Source of the DNA: Rotaria sordida
Lineage: Eukaryota; Rotifera; Eurotatoria; Philodinida; Philodinidae
Direction: 5' to 3'
Length of the DNA stretch: 64,000 bases
Assembly (NCBI GenBank): GCA_905250125.1
Contig: CAJNOL010000019.1
Coordinates: forward strand, 62,001-126,000
The notes below the pieces were generated by a model, which was not told the DNA's origin, did no database searches, and was given only the letters and a program-made list of their open reading frames with translations. This document shows, piece after piece, positions 11,265 to 23,741 of the stretch (position 1 is the stretch's first letter; every line of letters starts with the position of its first letter). Both the position numbers and the translations under genes were made by a program.

Positions 11265-14200
11265 ACAATTCTTTTTTTTTTGTGTTCTCTCTTTATTTTA
11301 AATAATTAGTAGTGAGTTGATAATTTACTGCAAAAAATTTTCATTTGACATTCTATATTTTGATTAATAAAAGATCAACAAAATTCTTTTGTTTTGCTGC
11401 TCAAAACATTTAGAATTTCGTTCGTGAAGTAAAAGATTCAAAAGAATAAATAAAATAATCTATAAAAATAACAATGAAAATAAATTGAAAAGCGTTTTGA
11501 CTGTATATGAATAAAAAAAAAACTATGTGAATATGAATATTATATAAGTAATACTGTGATATTTATCGCTTGAGAATTCCATAGTCAATTCAAATAAGTC
11601 TATCACATTCGACTTGAATTGAAATTTTGGACTGGATCTGTAGTTTGATTATGTTTTGTTGTGAAAAAAAAATATTTATAAAAATATAATTTACTTTGAA
11701 ATATTGATAATTATTTGCTTTCTTCGACATAGAATTTAATAATATTGTGCATATTTGTCTCGTTTTACTTTACTAAATTCTTCCACACAGAACAGAAACT
11801 CAGTGGGCTTCTAATTTGTTTTCAAAGTCAAAAGTTTGAAGTGGGCTTCTATTGCAACCAACTTTTTTTTGCGTCATAGCTTTGCTTTCATTTGTTAACA
11901 AGTGTAGAAGTGTTCAACAATTTATAAATCAAAATTTTCAAATTTTGTGAGCAATTTCAGAATACCTATAACAGCTTTTCGTAGAGTCACAGATTGACTG
12001 GTAGTTCTGTCTCGGTTTCAAGATCAAGTAATGAGTTATTTATACTACTTTTCATATGCACATGCTCATATATCTTCAATATTCGGTGGATTCTAATATG
12101 AATACGAATAGTTACGGTTTCCTATAATATTTTAGTTAAGAAATTGCTAAGCTTTGGAGAAATTAGAAAGAAGTTCTTAGTAGTCATATATAGATTTGAT
12201 TTTGTTGAATGACTTTATTATAGAAGCTTGTGCATAATTGAAAAGTATATTGGTAGATATATAAAGTAAGTCTTTAATTACGCAATAAGATTTTCTTATT
12301 TCTGAGAGATGCATAGTTCAAATCTTATGAATTTTATAATAATCGATATTGTACCATCTTACATTAATTTTTATTATCGAGTTCGATAAATGTTCACGTA
12401 ATATAAACCAATCACTGTTCACTTTTGTAAGATGTTTTATTTTTCAGCCAAGGATTATTTTAACGGAATGATATGATTACATGCCTAATTTCTATTTCAC
12501 AGTTCTCGGACAACTATCTTTAAGTAGTGCGTATACACACGTATTTTTCAAGTTGCAAAAGAAATTGATTTGTCCGTAACTAGAAGGCATATACAAAACA
12601 AAAGAAATTAACTACATAAATAGAACTATAATTGAATATTGAAAAGCAAAGAGCGAATCTATCCAATTTCTTACGTTGTTTGTTTAATACTCAGATCGGA
12701 CACAGTAGGATTCTATTCTGTGGGGACGTACATAAAATTATTAGAATAAATTCTACTGACATAAATATTCAAAGAAGATAATTAATTAAGAAATTTATTT
12801 ATTTTACTAATAATACGATAGAAATCAAAATTTACTGCAGATCTTTTGAAAAAAAATGCAGCTTGACTTTGAAATTATTAATTAAATGAAAAACTGAAGT
12901 TCATCATTTATGCTCTTACGTATTGGAATAATACCAGATAACTAATACAAATAGAGAAATAATCTATAAGAATCAAAACTGTCTTCACAATTGAACAAGA
13001 ATATATATACATAATAAAGAGCTTACTCAAAATTTTATCATTAATATTCTGATATTATAATATGAAAGATTATAATCTAAGTATCATCTATAAGAAAATT
13101 TTCTTTTACATAACAATCTCAAGATGAAACAAAATATTTGTTGTTACAAACGAGTTTATATTTTGAATAACCTCTTATTCAATAATGAACATTCATAACA
13201 AATCGGTTACTTTATTGAGTAATATGACACTTTTTTCTTATTTCATTCATTTTTGTTTTATATAGATCAAATTCTAAGACGAATTTTATTCTTCGCAGTG
13301 AAATAAACATTGTATAATCTTGTTATAACCTTAGAAATACATTATCGTACATTAAAACTAACCAAATATATAAAGATGAAATGAACGAGCAACAAAAAAA
13401 ACCCATTAGACAAGAACAACTCATTTCCATCAGACTACTTTATCGTATAAGTATCTCATTGTTGAATTATCAATATATTTTCATTATTATATTATTGAAG
13501 GCCATGTAGACGAACAAAATCAAAACCAAAAGAAAATATTTCGACTTTAGAAACTTAAAGTATACAAACATGGATTTTCTCTTTCTCTTTGATTTTTTTT
13601 CAATCAGTGAAGTTGCAAGGACAAGTTGGTTACGTTGTTCAACTAGTGTCTGATTGAAAAATAATACATTTTACGCCTTTTGACAGGTATCTACTATTCG
13701 TTGCCGTCTATATAAGGAAGAAAAAAAAGGGAGAGAATGTTCAATATATACGGCTTCTCTCGTCCCTGTATCGTCATCTTCTACTTAGAAAATCTAAGGA
13801 GAGAAGAAAAAAAAGAACGATGCTCTCTTTCTTTTCTTTGTCCTGCTCTGTTGACATCAGTATGCTAGGTGATGTTGGTGGTAGCAATGATGACATTATA
13901 ACTTCGAGAGCATGTATTTACACGAATAATTGAAATCTTAAAAGAAAAAAGAAGAGAAGAGAAACGAGATTACCACACATACATTTGTATACACAGCAAG
14001 ATCTGCATAGTGATCAGCAGCCTACTACACTGTCTCACATATTCTCGCTCTTTTTCTTGTATACAAAACTGATAAGCAGATATTGAATTATTTTTCTTCT
14101 TAATAAATAATCAGCTACCAAATGCGATCGAATATAAACTATCATCAACAAAATCAAGCCGGGATAGTAGCAAGTAGAAGAAGGTACGCGCCATAATCTA

Positions 14201-15031
14201 GTAGCATTACTAATTCTTAACTTATAGTTGTTTTTAAATTAATTCTAAAAAAAAGACTATATTTATATATATATTAGAAATAAGAAAGCCTAATATGTTT
14301 ATTTTAAATTATTTATTTTAATAATTATAATTTAATAATGTTTGTTTCTGAGACATCTTTCCTTCGTGCACATGTAATTATATATTCAGATGTTGTATTC
14401 AAATGAAGAACAGCACGTGAGCAAGGACATACGTTGTCAAACATGCTAGTGTGAAAAAAATCAGTATAAAATAATTATCAACAAATAGTGTCGGATCGTG
14501 CAAATGTAGTTGTTGGTGTTATGTAAAAGAAAGAACTTGAAAAAAAAGAAAGCACTGACAGAAGTCTATGAAGAGCAGTTGTTTGCGTATGTATATATCT
14601 TGTTCGATTGAAGAACTTATTGAGCATACATCTGGCAATATAAAAATTCTTTCTCTTCTTATCTTTTATTCGAGACATGGCATTTACTGGTTTGTGTTTT
14701 GGTTTCTTACTTTTTTCTGACATGCACATACACTTCAACGAGTAGAGCTGATAAAAAATAAATGAGTTCGTTGCCTAGTATCTTGACGCCTCAAATTTTT
14801 TTTTTCTTTCTTCTTTCCTTCTTCGGTTTGTTCCACAAAATGATTCTAATGTTCATCATGGTCGATGTATGTATGCGACGTGATAGCAACGTCTTTTTTT
14901 TAAACATCCGCCTGCCGGATATCCTGTCATCTTTAATCTTTTTTCTTGTTTGCTTTGAGAGAAAATGGAATAATTTTTAACTTTGGTCTTATTCAATCCA
15001 TAGGCTTCCTTTTGATTCAACGTCAACTCGC
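11265..15031. other. intergenic region upstream of CEP70
   Basis: No supported gene. It is AT-rich sequence with purine/pyrimidine-rich stretches at 13,560-14,100. Open frames between 14,478 and 15,050 on both strands are short and overlap the CEP70 start region, so I treat them as chance. The last few hundred bases should carry the CEP70 promoter and 5' untranslated region. Confidence 0.4.
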
Positions 15032-18000
15032 ATGTCATCATCGACGGCATCGAAGCATATTGTTCCCAACACCTTGCGCTATCCGCAATCTAATAATCGT
15101 CAGGAGATTTTTCTTAATAACTCTTCATCTTCTTCGATTACAGAAGATGAAGGTGATGGTGATGTAAAAATGTTTGATGAAACTATTCCTGATAATGGAT
15201 TAGATGGAATAGATAGACGTAAAAATACTCTTACAAATGGTCGTCATTCATCAATGAATAATTACAATAACAAAAAGGATATAGGTGGTCCGATGATTCA
15301 AGAATTAATTCAATCAAACATGGATCTTAAGTAGGTACTCAAAAGAAGGAAAGAATGTATTTAATCTATTTTGGAGATCTACTTCATTTTTCTTTTCTTT
15401 CTTTTTAATAGAAAAGAAATTCGCGATATTCGCCGACAATTAAAACATAACAATGGAACAAACAAACAACGTATTGATCGTGTAATGACTAGAACAAGTA
15501 GTTCAAACAAAGTCAACGTAAAAGACTTTAATAAAAAAAACAAACAAAAACAACAGAAAATAATATTCAATATTTAGGTTGTGGATGATGATGCTTGTTC
15601 TTTTGTACCTCCTGAACATGATTATTATAATGATCATTCAGCAACAATGTCAAAATTACAACAATATAAAACAGAAGCAACGGTAAAAAGTTTTTTTTCA
15701 ACAAAAAAAAACATCACTTATATAATATTGTCTAGGTTTATAAACAACAACTTGATACATGTCAGGAAACAATAGCTCATCTTCGAAAAACAGTTGATTC
15801 AATGGAAAAACGAATTGAACAATTGTAAAAAAAAGAATATTTTATTCATTTTTTGTTTTTTTTTGTTATATAAATATTTATTTGTAGAAGAACAATTGAA
15901 CATCGACAAATGACAAATGCACCTGATCAAAACGAAAACTATACGACAACTACAAATTATAATAATAATAATAATACGGATCATCGAGTAAAATATTTTT
16001 ATTTATAGTTTCGTTTAAAAAAATAGAATGTTTCCTACAAAGAACACTAGAAAAGTTTTTTTTTCGCCTGTTCTGTTGAGAAATATTCAAAGGTTGGTTA
16101 TAGTATTGTTTTTCAAAGTATCATCCCTTGTCAACAATGCCCTGATGCATTCGATTAACATAGATCATGAGGATAGAGTTTGAAATCACTTTTTTTTGAA
16201 AGGCCTTTAATGGCTGTTTAAAGCATGTGTAACATTGGATTTCTATTGTTGAGTCTAATTTTATGTAGTTAATATTTCAGTTTTAGCAGCAGAAAGAAGT
16301 CACATGGGTTTGGATCTGTGGAATATGCGAGATTAAAATATAATTTAATATGGTTTTGTGCGTTCAATCCCTTGACAGTCCAGAATATCTATGATCTTGT
16401 GTTTTCATAGTGAAAACTAAGACTTTGAAGACTGATCTTTTATTTTTCTTCTGACACAGTTTGAAAACTTATGCTAGGCATCTATTGATAGACTAACTTC
16501 TGTCTACTAGATCTCAATAGCATGGACTTTTGATATACGATTCAAAATTGGTCTATTTAAACCTCTTCAGTAAATGACGGGACGATTGAACATGAAACTA
16601 CTTTCCGTCATCGATAAGCTAATAGTGCACTTATCGAACATTAAACTTCGTAGAGTTTTAAACAAGTAGAAATAATAACCGGCGAAATTATACTCCGAGT
16701 GTCTTGTATTAATTTGTGTATCTGCTAAGAGCTATCTTCAATTATCGCTTGGATAGTATTAATTGTATCTGTATAAACAGCAGCTGAAGGATAACGTGAA
16801 TTTTCTCGATTAAAATTTATGAAATCTATTGCGAACTATCCGATCTCTAAAGCTTCTAGATACCCCTATGCCTTTACTAAAATGACATGGCTTTTCTTGT
16901 ATGTTAAACCAATTGCTTTTCAAATAAAATCATATTTCGAAATCGTTCTTGTGAGTCATTTAAAAAATAACGTGTGATTGAGCTGAAAAAAAATGTAAGA
17001 ATAAGATGTTGTATAAAGCTTAAAGGTCGAAAATTTTGCATATAATTCTAAATATATCTATGCATTATAACAAAATACTTGATCTCAATATATATCTCTT
17101 AAGTTCAGTATTTTTAATCTAATGTTTATTCTATGATAAAAATTTTTTTAAATTCTTTATATAAAAAATTTCTATCAAGTTTTAAAACTAAAAATAGATT
17201 TTTCAAAATATTGTTATTAAATATTATATTGTATATCTATTTCTAGTTCATTCATGAACTATTTCATTTATGTATTAAATATGCACCACGATCATCAAAA
17301 TTAAAAACAACAGTTCCCAGTCATCAAGATATGAAAACATTTATACGACAAACATTTAATGATTTTATCACAAAACCATCACAATCTAAGGTATAAGAAC
17401 TTATCTTCGAAATATTGATTGTGTACGATAAACAGCTTGTTTAAGTGTTTCAATACGTTCACGTATTTGAGGTTTTATTAAATTTGTACATTGTCTTAAT
17501 TCAAATGGAACATCAGTAGATGATAAACGAATAATTTGATTATTATTTTGATTAATATGAATAAATGATGTAACTGAATATTCTCTCGAAATATTTATAT
17601 GAATATTAGATTTTGCTATACGACGACCAGTTATTGAATGTGATAAAGGAAGAACATTGTTAATTAAAGGATGTTGTTCATTTAACGATGAATTTTCTTG
17701 CATTATAAGAAAAAAAAACAATTTTATTCATTTATTTAGATAAGCGCCAATAAAAATCATGATATTGGTCATTTTGTTTGTAAATGTTCAGATCGAGTAA
17801 GATTTTATTTCTTTGCGTTTTTTTTTGTCTCTTTAATTGTTTTTCTTTTTTAATTAAGATTCATACTGAACATCGTCCAACTTATCAATATTGTCTTAGT
17901 ATAGTTGAACAATGTCAATCTCTATTTGATATAACATGTTTTACACAATTACCAACAGCACTTAATGAATTATATTATCGTTATGGCGAATTAGCAAATT

Positions 18001-19479
18001 TTAAACGATCAATTGCAAGTACACTTGGTGTTTTAGGTATACAAAAAAAAATCAAATAAACAAAAGGAATTATCTTTTTCTTTTTTGAATTTTATACAGA
18101 AAATTCACGATTGGTTAGTTGTCCAAAATTAATTAAAACATTACAACAAACACTTGATGATGCAAAATCAAATGAATTAATTACATTTAAAAAAATGGCA
18201 AAAATTAATGATATGAATGAGTAAGAATAATCGATGTGTTTACCCACAGAGTGTACTTACTGATTATATATATATATATATCAAGAATTTCTCGATTATC
18301 TCTTTCAGATGATTATCACAATTTATGAGATAGAGTTCAATAAAAGTTAAGATAATTATCTTTCGATCTCCATTCAAACCTAATATAACATAACGGTGGA
18401 GGAAGTCGGAGAAGTTTTTAGACAAGGTGTTTTTGTTTACTCTACAAGTTCATTTTCGAACATACTAAAACTTGTTGAAATCGATCGTTTTGTAAAGCCA
18501 ACACTTCTCTACAAAATATAATGTTGAACTAAGTCTATAGCTTTTATCCACATGAAACTACAAGCATTTTTTCAAGAGTTCCTTCCAACGTAAAAAGATT
18601 GCCGGTTTTCCAAAAATGAGTATTTAAGAAACACGTAAATTGTGGTGCATTGTTAAAAGATAACAAAAAAAACTTCAAGTCGTGCATTTTGTAGGATAAC
18701 TTCTGATCTACAAACTGATATATAAATAAAGATCGCGAGTTTTAGTTTTGAATCGCAATAGCTAAAATAGAAAAATTTTTTTTCGTGTACACTAATTTTG
18801 TGGACTTTTCAAAGATTATTTCACTACTATCGAATAAAATTTCTAAGTCCATATTCAAAAAGAGCACAAAGTCATAGCTCTTGACCTTTATATTGCGGAT
18901 ATATATTCATAGTTTGAACTGAATTACAAATCAAAAGATATATTTTCGGGTCTTGTCATTTTTCAAATTTTAATACAACAAGGATTGTACTAATAATTAT
19001 CTCAAATTAATTAATTTTTTATATAGAGCTATTTCAAAAATTCGTTCATATGATGATTTTGTGCCTTATTATCATCAATTCATTGAACAAATGGCCAATT
19101 TACTAGGTAGAAAAAAGAAAAACATTTTCTTAGAAAATCTTAAATAATAAAATTCTTTTTTTCAGAAGTATCAAAAGGTGATGAAATAATGCCAGCTATC
19201 AAAACACTTAAATTACTTGCACATGGTGAAAGTGATCGACCTGATACTAGCAATCAACGACCTGATACTAGTATTCAACGACCTCGTTCATTATTGCGTA
19301 CATCATCATTAAATATACATAACAATTTGCATGAAAAAAATTTAATACATTCAAAATCACTTCGAATACTTTCGTCTAAGTCAAATATTGGAGAATCAAA
19401 TATTAATCAATTTCATAGTTCTGGAAAGCATCTTGACGATAGTGAACAACATGCTGGAACAGAGGATGGAGATTCTTAA
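15032..19479 (+). CDS. CEP70: centrosomal protein of 70 kDa (CEP70)
   Basis: Eleven exons: 15032-15330, 15412-15517, 15578-15682, 15736-15824, 15888-15987, 17247-17390, 17740-17796, 17859-18036, 18100-18220, 19027-19106, 19166-19479. They join to 530 residues (human about 597). CEP70 is a coiled-coil centrosome/basal-body protein that binds gamma-tubulin and supports microtubule organisation and ciliogenesis. Family signatures are MIQELIQSN near residue 90 (human MIQELIETN), a central coiled coil (QETIAHLRKTVDSMEKRIEQL), the C-terminal helical repeat block (CQSLFDI, ALNELYYRYGELAN) and PAIKTLKLL (human PAVKKLKVL). The N-terminal region before MIQELI is not similar to human. The protein runs about 75 residues past the human end in a Ser/Asn-rich tail with a repeated RPDTS unit. 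Introns 5 (1,259 bp) and 9 (806 bp) are large for this window. Intron 6 contains an antisense ORF. Confidence 0.88.
17401..17703 (-). CDS. antisense ORF nested in CEP70 intron 6
   Basis: An open frame of 100 codons from the ATG at 17703 (a few in-frame codons extend it upstream) lies on the strand opposite CEP70, wholly inside its 349-bp sixth intron. Codon texture resembles the real minus-strand genes here, and the sense strand is full of stops. The product (MQENSSLNEQHPLINNVLPL at the start, IKPQIRERIETLKQAVYRTQ near the end) has a basic, helical C-terminus and no signal peptide or membrane span. I do not recognise it. Only about 36 bp separate it from the next CEP70 exon, so its promoter or untranslated region would overlap CEP70 coding sequence. 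It could be a small nested gene, an inserted retrocopy fragment or a chance ORF. Confidence 0.45.
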   Translation of the reverse strand: MQENSSLNEQHPLINNVLPLSHSITGRRIAKSNIHINISREYSVTSFIHINQNNNQIIRLSSTDVPFELRQCTNLIKPQIRERIETLKQAVYRTQSIFRR

Positions 19480-21129
19480 TGAATATTGTCTACGCTTGCT
19501 TGTGTGTGCGTGTGTGTGAATTTAGAATAGATGCTTTTGTTTTTTTTTTGAATGTATCTTTTAACTTTAATTCTTGATACAAAAAAAGTTCACATATAAT
19601 ATGTTTTATTATGACAAATCAATCTATCGGTTTTAGTTTTCCATAAATTTGATCGGTACGTGTGAGAGAATATAGAGAAATTCGGAGAAAAATATAAATC
19701 TTGAAATTTTTTACAATATTTATATTTAATGTTAAGTAGTATGTAATATAATGAAAAAGAAAAGAAAAGAAACGCACTCGTGATGAATCTATGGAATTAA
19801 AAATTTACACATTCATGTCACTTGATTGGAAGACTTACATTTTTTTCTTCTTCAGTTTTTTTTCAAAGATTTAATTTAAAAAATCTAATACACTTCAATC
19901 ATCAAATTGTTCAACAACTCATTAAAAGTTAATCAATTTCAACTGAACTGTAATATATTTTACCAAGGATTTTTTATGTTGTGGCGCTTCATTACTTCAA
20001 TTTTTTTTATGATTTACGTAAGCGCTTTTTTTTTAGAACAGTTCAATAAATCTGAAGAATAATTGAAAATCCAAATCAACTTCATTTACTATTTTCAGAC
20101 TTGAATATAAAATATACTCATAAGCACTTGAATATCAAATCAATTGTAAAAAAAAAAAGTGCAGCTTATCAAATGAATGCTAATCGACGAAAAAAAAAAG
20201 ACGATTTTACATATATTCTAGTAATGCTCAAGATTGAGACTGTACATTGAAAATGATTATAAATATGATAATTAAATGTAGAAAAAAGAAAATAGCCGAT
20301 ATTTCATCTTCATCAAATGAGAAGTATGCATATAGAAGAAAAAGAAACTGTATATAGCTATTATTCAGGATGAAATACGAAGGTATTTTAATAAAAATAT
20401 ACTAGATATTACGAAGATTGTTGTTCTTTTCTGAACTTGACGGCATTAAATTCATATGTTATGCCTTAGGTGTCACTCAATTAGAAAATTTAATGTTTTA
20501 TAAAATGAACCTCTTCAATAGTACATTATCTACATACTTACACACTGGGATGACATTCGAAATTGCTAAAATATTTTAAGCACATACACATACCTTTTAG
20601 CCATCATTTGAGAGCTCTAGGAAAAAGTTATTCCTTACAGAAATCTCATAATATCATGTTAAAGTAAACCTGAATCGTTGCATGAGACTAGACTTGCATC
20701 AAAAGCAGAGCTGGTAGTCAAGTTTTAGTTTTGAGACATTAGAAGAGAATTGATATTAATGGAATCAACTCACAATTCTTTTCTGTAAATTTGATTACAT
20801 ATATTCTCTTGAGAGACACCTTTCATACAGGGTTACTTTCAAAAAGTTGTCTACTTTGAACATGGTACATAGAAATCAAAATTCTAAATTATGAAAGAAA
20901 CATTTTTAGAGGTAGAGTCTTAGTTTTATTATTTCTATGAACCGGCCATTTTTCGAATAATATGAAGTATATATGCATCCTTTCACTTGGGTTACGATTA
21001 CTATCACTTTTGATCTTGATCTATATGCATGTCTTAATACAAATAAAAAATAACAGTATATATATATCCTCATCGTTCTACCATCAAGCAACTATTAATA
21101 AATAATTTCTTAGAAAAGAAATCAATATG
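19480..21129. other. intergenic region after CEP70
   Basis: Holds the CEP70 3' untranslated region with a short TG-repeat near 19,500 and then AT-rich sequence with no supported gene. Confidence 0.4.
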
Positions 21130-21796
21130 CTAAAGTTTAACGACAATATATTTTTGATTTTTATTTTTTGTATAATGTTAAGCAATAAGGTTAAATCCAG
21201 ATAGTGATTTTAATAGCCGATGGAGTTTTCTATTTAATGCGTTCTATACCAAGATTTCGTAGATGAATTATGATGACAAGGTTTCTAAGAAAAAACAGGA
21301 AACAGTAGTTTTCAGATCCCAAGAGACTTTGTCAGAACTATTTTTTAACAATGTCATTTTGAAAAGCACAAAATTCTAAACCAAATGAAGAGTCGCTGTA
21401 TGTTCTACGACTTTCTTTGAAAAAGTTGAAAGTATCACAAGAATTTTAAAAAAGGCGTTTTTAATCGATTTTTTGATAAAAGCCGTTTTTTTTGTAATAC
21501 TGCTAACATTTCAAGAGAAGGTAGTAAGAAATATTGCAACTCCTCATTTTATTCAGAGTTTTCTCCTTTTTAAAATGTCATTGTTAACAAAAGTCCCAAC
21601 AAAGTGTCTTAGGATCTAAAAACTACCGTGTCTGGTCTTTTAGGGACCTTGCCATCATAGTTTATCTATGAAATCTCGGTATAGAATGCATCAGATAGAA
21701 AACTTCATTAGTAATTAAAATCACTATCTGGATTTGAACGAATTGCTTAAAATTATAAGAAAAAAAATCAAAAATACATTGTTGTTGAACCTTTTC
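21130..21796. mobile_element. foldback element, copy 1
   Basis: A long imperfect inverted repeat. The left arm contains ATCCAGATAGTGATTTTAAT (about 21,196) and TTCTATACCAAGATTTC (about 21,241). The right arm carries the reverse complements ATTAAAATCACTATCTGGAT (about 21,715) and GAAATCTCGGTATAGAA (about 21,671). Arms of about 300 bp face each other across a short centre near 21,460, so transcribed RNA or single strands would fold into a long hairpin. There is no ORF of note. A relative lies at 48,818-49,373. Mobile origin is inferred from the repeated family and arm structure. Confidence 0.7.
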
Positions 21797-23741
21797 TCAA
21801 CATCTTACTTTATGTGATCGAAAGTTCTTTGATTTTCATGAATTAAAAACAAGTTTAATAAGAATCTGCTTTAGTACAATGTTATTTACATGAAAAACAG
21901 TCATTCATATGCTATAGACGTTCATTTAAAAGAAGACACCTTTCGAAAACCAGACAAATTGTTTCCAAAGTAAAATAAATTTTGTTAGAAGTTTATATGG
22001 ATAAAAACGATGAACTCTGTACTGTGGTTTTTGCAAATATCTTTTTCTGATTGCACTACCAAGATTAAATTATCAATAGATCTCGACAACATACTTTAAT
22101 CATTGTCAGCTTATGATTTCTTGTAAATATTTACTTCTGATCGACATATAATATTACATCTAAAATAGTGTCCTGCAACCGAGTCGAGTACCTGGAATCG
22201 GACACGACCGGAAGCACGAGTTCAGATGCAAACTCGTCGCATTGTTTTGAGTGCCAAATATGGAAAAAAATTTCCATTCGGATCTCGGGTATCATCTCAT
22301 ACCTGGATCCGACCTGGTAATTAATAAAACCTTGATGTTTCAAGATATTTTTACTTTTTCAAACTGCTAATTTATATGAAAGTGCACGGAAGTGAAAACT
22401 AGTTTACTCATGATTGAGCAATTTATTGTACTTGAGACCAAGTCACAGAACTAAAAAGCAATATTATTTTACTAAAAGAATTCATTGTTAATAAAAATTC
22501 ATCTAAAGACAATGATAAACCATATGAGGATGTAACTGAATACATGACGAAAATAATAGATTATCAAAAACGTAAATATGTATTATCGTGATGAAGAAAG
22601 TATCCAAAATTATGACGTTTGATATCAATACTACATTATTCTAGTGTCATCAGCAACAAGTAAAAGTATATTTAGCAAAATCGATCGAATTTTGAGAAGC
22701 AGAAAGACACTAAGTGCATCCTAAACCATCTGATTTACTTGCTTTTTTGTGGAATTTAAGATAATTTCTTTTTTTTTGTTGCTGTTTATGGACGAAACTA
22801 AACAGTAAATATTTTTATATAAAATAAAAGTTTAAAAATCGTACTGTGAAAGTATCTGCTGTATATCGATTAGCTCCAGTCCAGATCTAATCTGGTACAG
22901 GCTATAGTCATTCAGGTATAATCACAAGATGACTGCATCCGGTTCAGGCTCGGGTATAAGAAGTGCAAGTTTGGGTCTGAAGAATTTCGATTTTAGTACA
23001 TGCCTATATGAGATTAGACACGCATTAAACTCAATACTTAAGCCCAAACTAGTTGAGTTTGGTGCATATTTACATGAGACATCAAAATTTTTCATGTAAT
23101 GATATCATCAATCTATAAGAACTTCTGTCATATTTGATTTCTCGAATCAATCACACGTAGAAACTGCCTCATCTAATCTTTTGTAATATTGAAGATACTA
23201 TTGAAAAGCCTGAGTACGAGGATACACAAATGAATTCATCAAAATTGACGAAAAGATTCATTCTTTTCGAATATCACTTATAATAATATATATAAATATT
23301 AATATTCCGTGTGATAAAGTTCTGGTTTTTTCTTTCTATAAACTTAATTTTAATAATAACATTCTTAAGTAATACATTCCAACAAAAAAGAAGAAAACAA
23401 AAGAAGTCTATGGCAAGAAATAAATTTTGAATAATATGATCAATATAGAAGATATTCGATTTCAATATGAAACTACACTCAAGTATTTAATACATAACAA
23501 AATAACTGTCTAATAGTTAATTTAAACAATATGAAAAAGACTACAGATGATAAATACAATATTTTTTGTAAATACAGATCCAATTATAATATAGAATAAC
23601 ATTCATATTAGACATGCACATTACCAAAAAATTTTTTTTGTATAAAAATCAATCGACAAATAAGAAAGATTAAGTTTGTAGTCGTTTTAATGAAGGCGTC
23701 TAAAATCAAAATAAATATTCTCTATTTTATTGTAATGAAAT
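21797..23741. other. intergenic with two less AT-rich patches
   Basis: No supported gene. Patches at about 22,160-22,330 and 22,860-23,000 are richer in GC, with words such as GGATCCGA, TCGGGTAT and GGGTCTGA, and look like repeat remnants. The 70-codon minus-strand ORF over the first patch has no recognisable content. Confidence 0.4.

Noticed and set aside
14478-15050. Several 60-90 codon ORFs on both strands just upstream of CEP70
   Set aside because: Mutually overlapping, low-complexity, without splice logic; probably the 5' untranslated and promoter region of CEP70.
22131-22343. 70-codon minus-strand ORF in a GC-richer patch
   Set aside because: Short, no family resemblance and no splice-linked exons; the patch is more likely repeat debris.
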